Made by a program: the position numbers and the translations under genes
From: Magnetococcales bacterium
Lineage (GTDB): Bacteria; Pseudomonadota; Magnetococcia; Magnetococcales; DC0425bin3
Direction of reading: 5' to 3'
Length of the DNA stretch: 8,187 bases
Assembly: GCA_015229045.1 (NCBI GenBank)
Contig: JADGCJ010000146.1
Span: forward strand, 1-8,187
Shown here: piece after piece, positions 7,292-8,187 of the stretch
Numbering within the stretch: position 1 is the first letter of the stretch
Layout: each line of letters opens with the position of its first letter
The notes under the pieces: model-generated
The model's input: the letters and a program-made list of their open reading frames with translations, nothing else
The model's database searches: none
Told to the model about the DNA's origin: nothing

Positions 7292-8134
7292 ATGACCGCA
7301 AGCGCTGCCGGACCCGGGGTGGAGCCAACCCTCGCTGCCGTCATCCAGCTCTGTTCGGGAGCGGATCGGGCAGCCAATCTGGAGATGGCGGCCCGGCTCA
7401 TGGAGCAGGCGGCGGATCGGGGAGCCAGGCTGCTCGTCCTGCCGGAAAACTTTTCGTTCATGGGCCAGACCGAGGAGGAGAAACGTCGCCATCGCGAGAC
7501 GCCGGAGGCCAGTCCAAGCCTGCACCTGCTGCTGGATCTCGCCAGGCGCCGCCGCCTGTGGATTGTTGGTGGTTCCATTCCGATGACGGTTGCTGGTCAG
7601 GAGAGGAGTACGAGCAGTTGCTTTGTCGTCGATCCGGAGGGTGAGGTTCGCGCCCGTTACGACAAGATTCATCTTTTCGATGTCACCCTCGGCACCGGCG
7701 AACCCTACCGCGAGTCGGCGGTGATCCTGCCGGGAACAACCCCGGTGAGTGTTGCCACCCCGTTTGGTCGCATCGGACTCTCCATCTGTTACGATTTGCG
7801 TTTTCCGGAGCTGTATCGACGCCTGGTGACCGAGGGGGCGTCCATTCTGACAGTGCCTTCCGCCTTTACCTTGACCACCGGCAAGGATCACTGGGAGGTG
7901 TTGTTACGGGCGAGGGCTGTGGAAAACTTTGCCTATGTTCTGGCTGCCAATCAGGGGGGCGTCCATCCGGGGGGGCGCCGCACCTATGGGCACTCCCTGA
8001 TCGTCGATCCCTGGGGAGTTGTGGTTGCCCGCTGTCCCGAGGGACCGGGGTTGGCCATGGCAGAACTCGATCCTGCCCGCGTCATTGCCTGCCGCGAGCA
8101 GATTCCCTGTCTGGCACATCGCGTTTTGCTGTGA
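7292..8134 (+). CDS. Carbon-nitrogen hydrolase, Nit1/deaminated glutathione amidase-like
   Basis: This 280-residue nitrilase-superfamily amidase has the full Glu-Lys-Cys triad: Glu52 in LPENFSF, Lys125 in YDKIHLFD and Cys166 in ICYDLRFPELYR, plus the structural Glu202 in HWEVLLRARAVEN. The length is normal. The DKIHLFD and CYDLRFPE motifs and the residues around them resemble the Nit1/Nit2 branch. Nit1 enzymes hydrolyse deaminated glutathione, and Nit2 enzymes hydrolyse omega-amides such as alpha-ketoglutaramate. The neighbouring glutaredoxin gene, 5 bp upstream, favours a glutathione-related role, but that is inference. The ATG at 7292 has only a weak site (AAGGG, 2 nt away) that overlaps the grxC stop region, so translation is probably coupled. 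An internal GTG at 7319 is a less likely start. A repeat begins one base after the stop codon. Confidence 0.9.
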   Translation: MTASAAGPGVEPTLAAVIQLCSGADRAANLEMAARLMEQAADRGARLLVLPENFSFMGQTEEEKRRHRETPEASPSLHLLLDLARRRRLWIVGGSIPMTVAGQERSTSSCFVVDPEGEVRARYDKIHLFDVTLGTGEPYRESAVILPGTTPVSVATPFGRIGLSICYDLRFPELYRRLVTEGASILTVPSAFTLTTGKDHWEVLLRARAVENFAYVLAANQGGVHPGGRRTYGHSLIVDPWGVVVARCPEGPGLAMAELDPARVIACREQIPCLAHRVLL

Positions 8135-8187
8135 ATCGGGGTCCAGGGGGCTGGCGACCGGACAGGTCCAGGACGGAGTCCTGGTGG
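8135..8187 (+). repeat. GC-rich intergenic hairpin repeat, right copy (partial)
   Basis: This is the inverted counterpart of the left-end repeat: 47 of 53 bases match the reverse complement of 20-72. It starts immediately after the amidase TGA and is cut by the window end before the outermost part seen in the left copy. The 7-bp stem CCAGGAC/GTCCTGG (8168-8184) is perfectly kept and only its 3-nt loop differs. The 6-bp stem present at 45-64 on the left is broken here by several changes. There is no U-tract, so it is not a standard intrinsic terminator. Confidence 0.75.

Noticed and set aside
1..8187. CRISPR array, transposase, tRNA or rRNA genes
   Set aside because: I saw no regularly spaced direct repeats, no transposase-like frame and no tRNA or rRNA signature. 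The only repeats are the two inverted end copies.

Overview
The window reads as GC-rich proteobacterial chromosome. The gene families and the glutaredoxin/nitrilase pairing fit Alphaproteobacteria or a close relative. The GC-rich hairpin repeat at both ends reminds me of intergenic repeats in Magnetococcales-type genomes, but that is a recollection and not a proof. Almost all of the sequence is coding, with short gaps and good Shine-Dalgarno sites in front of most genes.

Layout. Positions 1-72 hold a GC-rich hairpin repeat. Positions 168-6879 hold five co-directional genes on the minus strand, transcribed right to left: a response regulator fused to a PP2C/SpoIIE phosphatase (5611-6879), the chemotaxis-type histidine kinase cheA (3456-5582), a cheW (2983-3444), a membrane methyl-accepting chemoreceptor (704-2953) and a second cheW (168-620). 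A 146-bp divergent intergenic region (6880-7025) follows. On the plus strand come grxC, a class-3 glutaredoxin (7026-7286), and, 5 bp further on, a nitrilase-superfamily amidase (7292-8134). A second copy of the end repeat, in inverted orientation, starts one base after the amidase stop codon and runs to the window end.

How the genes probably work together. The chemoreceptor senses a signal through a long helical periplasmic region and, bridged by one or both CheW proteins, controls CheA autophosphorylation on His49. The natural phosphoryl acceptor encoded in the same operon is not a CheY but the receiver domain of the phosphatase (Asp60). The output is therefore likely a Ser/Thr dephosphorylation step, as in partner-switching (RsbU-like) control of an anti-sigma or STAS-domain protein, and not necessarily flagellar switching. 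No CheY, CheR, CheB or STAS/anti-sigma partner is visible in the window. The rightward pair is a separate housekeeping unit: a glutathione-dependent thiol reductase and an amidase that may repair deaminated glutathione.

The two repeat copies are inverted relative to the window, but each lies just downstream of a transcription unit and is entered from the same end by that unit. This suggests a 3'-end-associated repeat family, or simply contig ends that fell in repeats.
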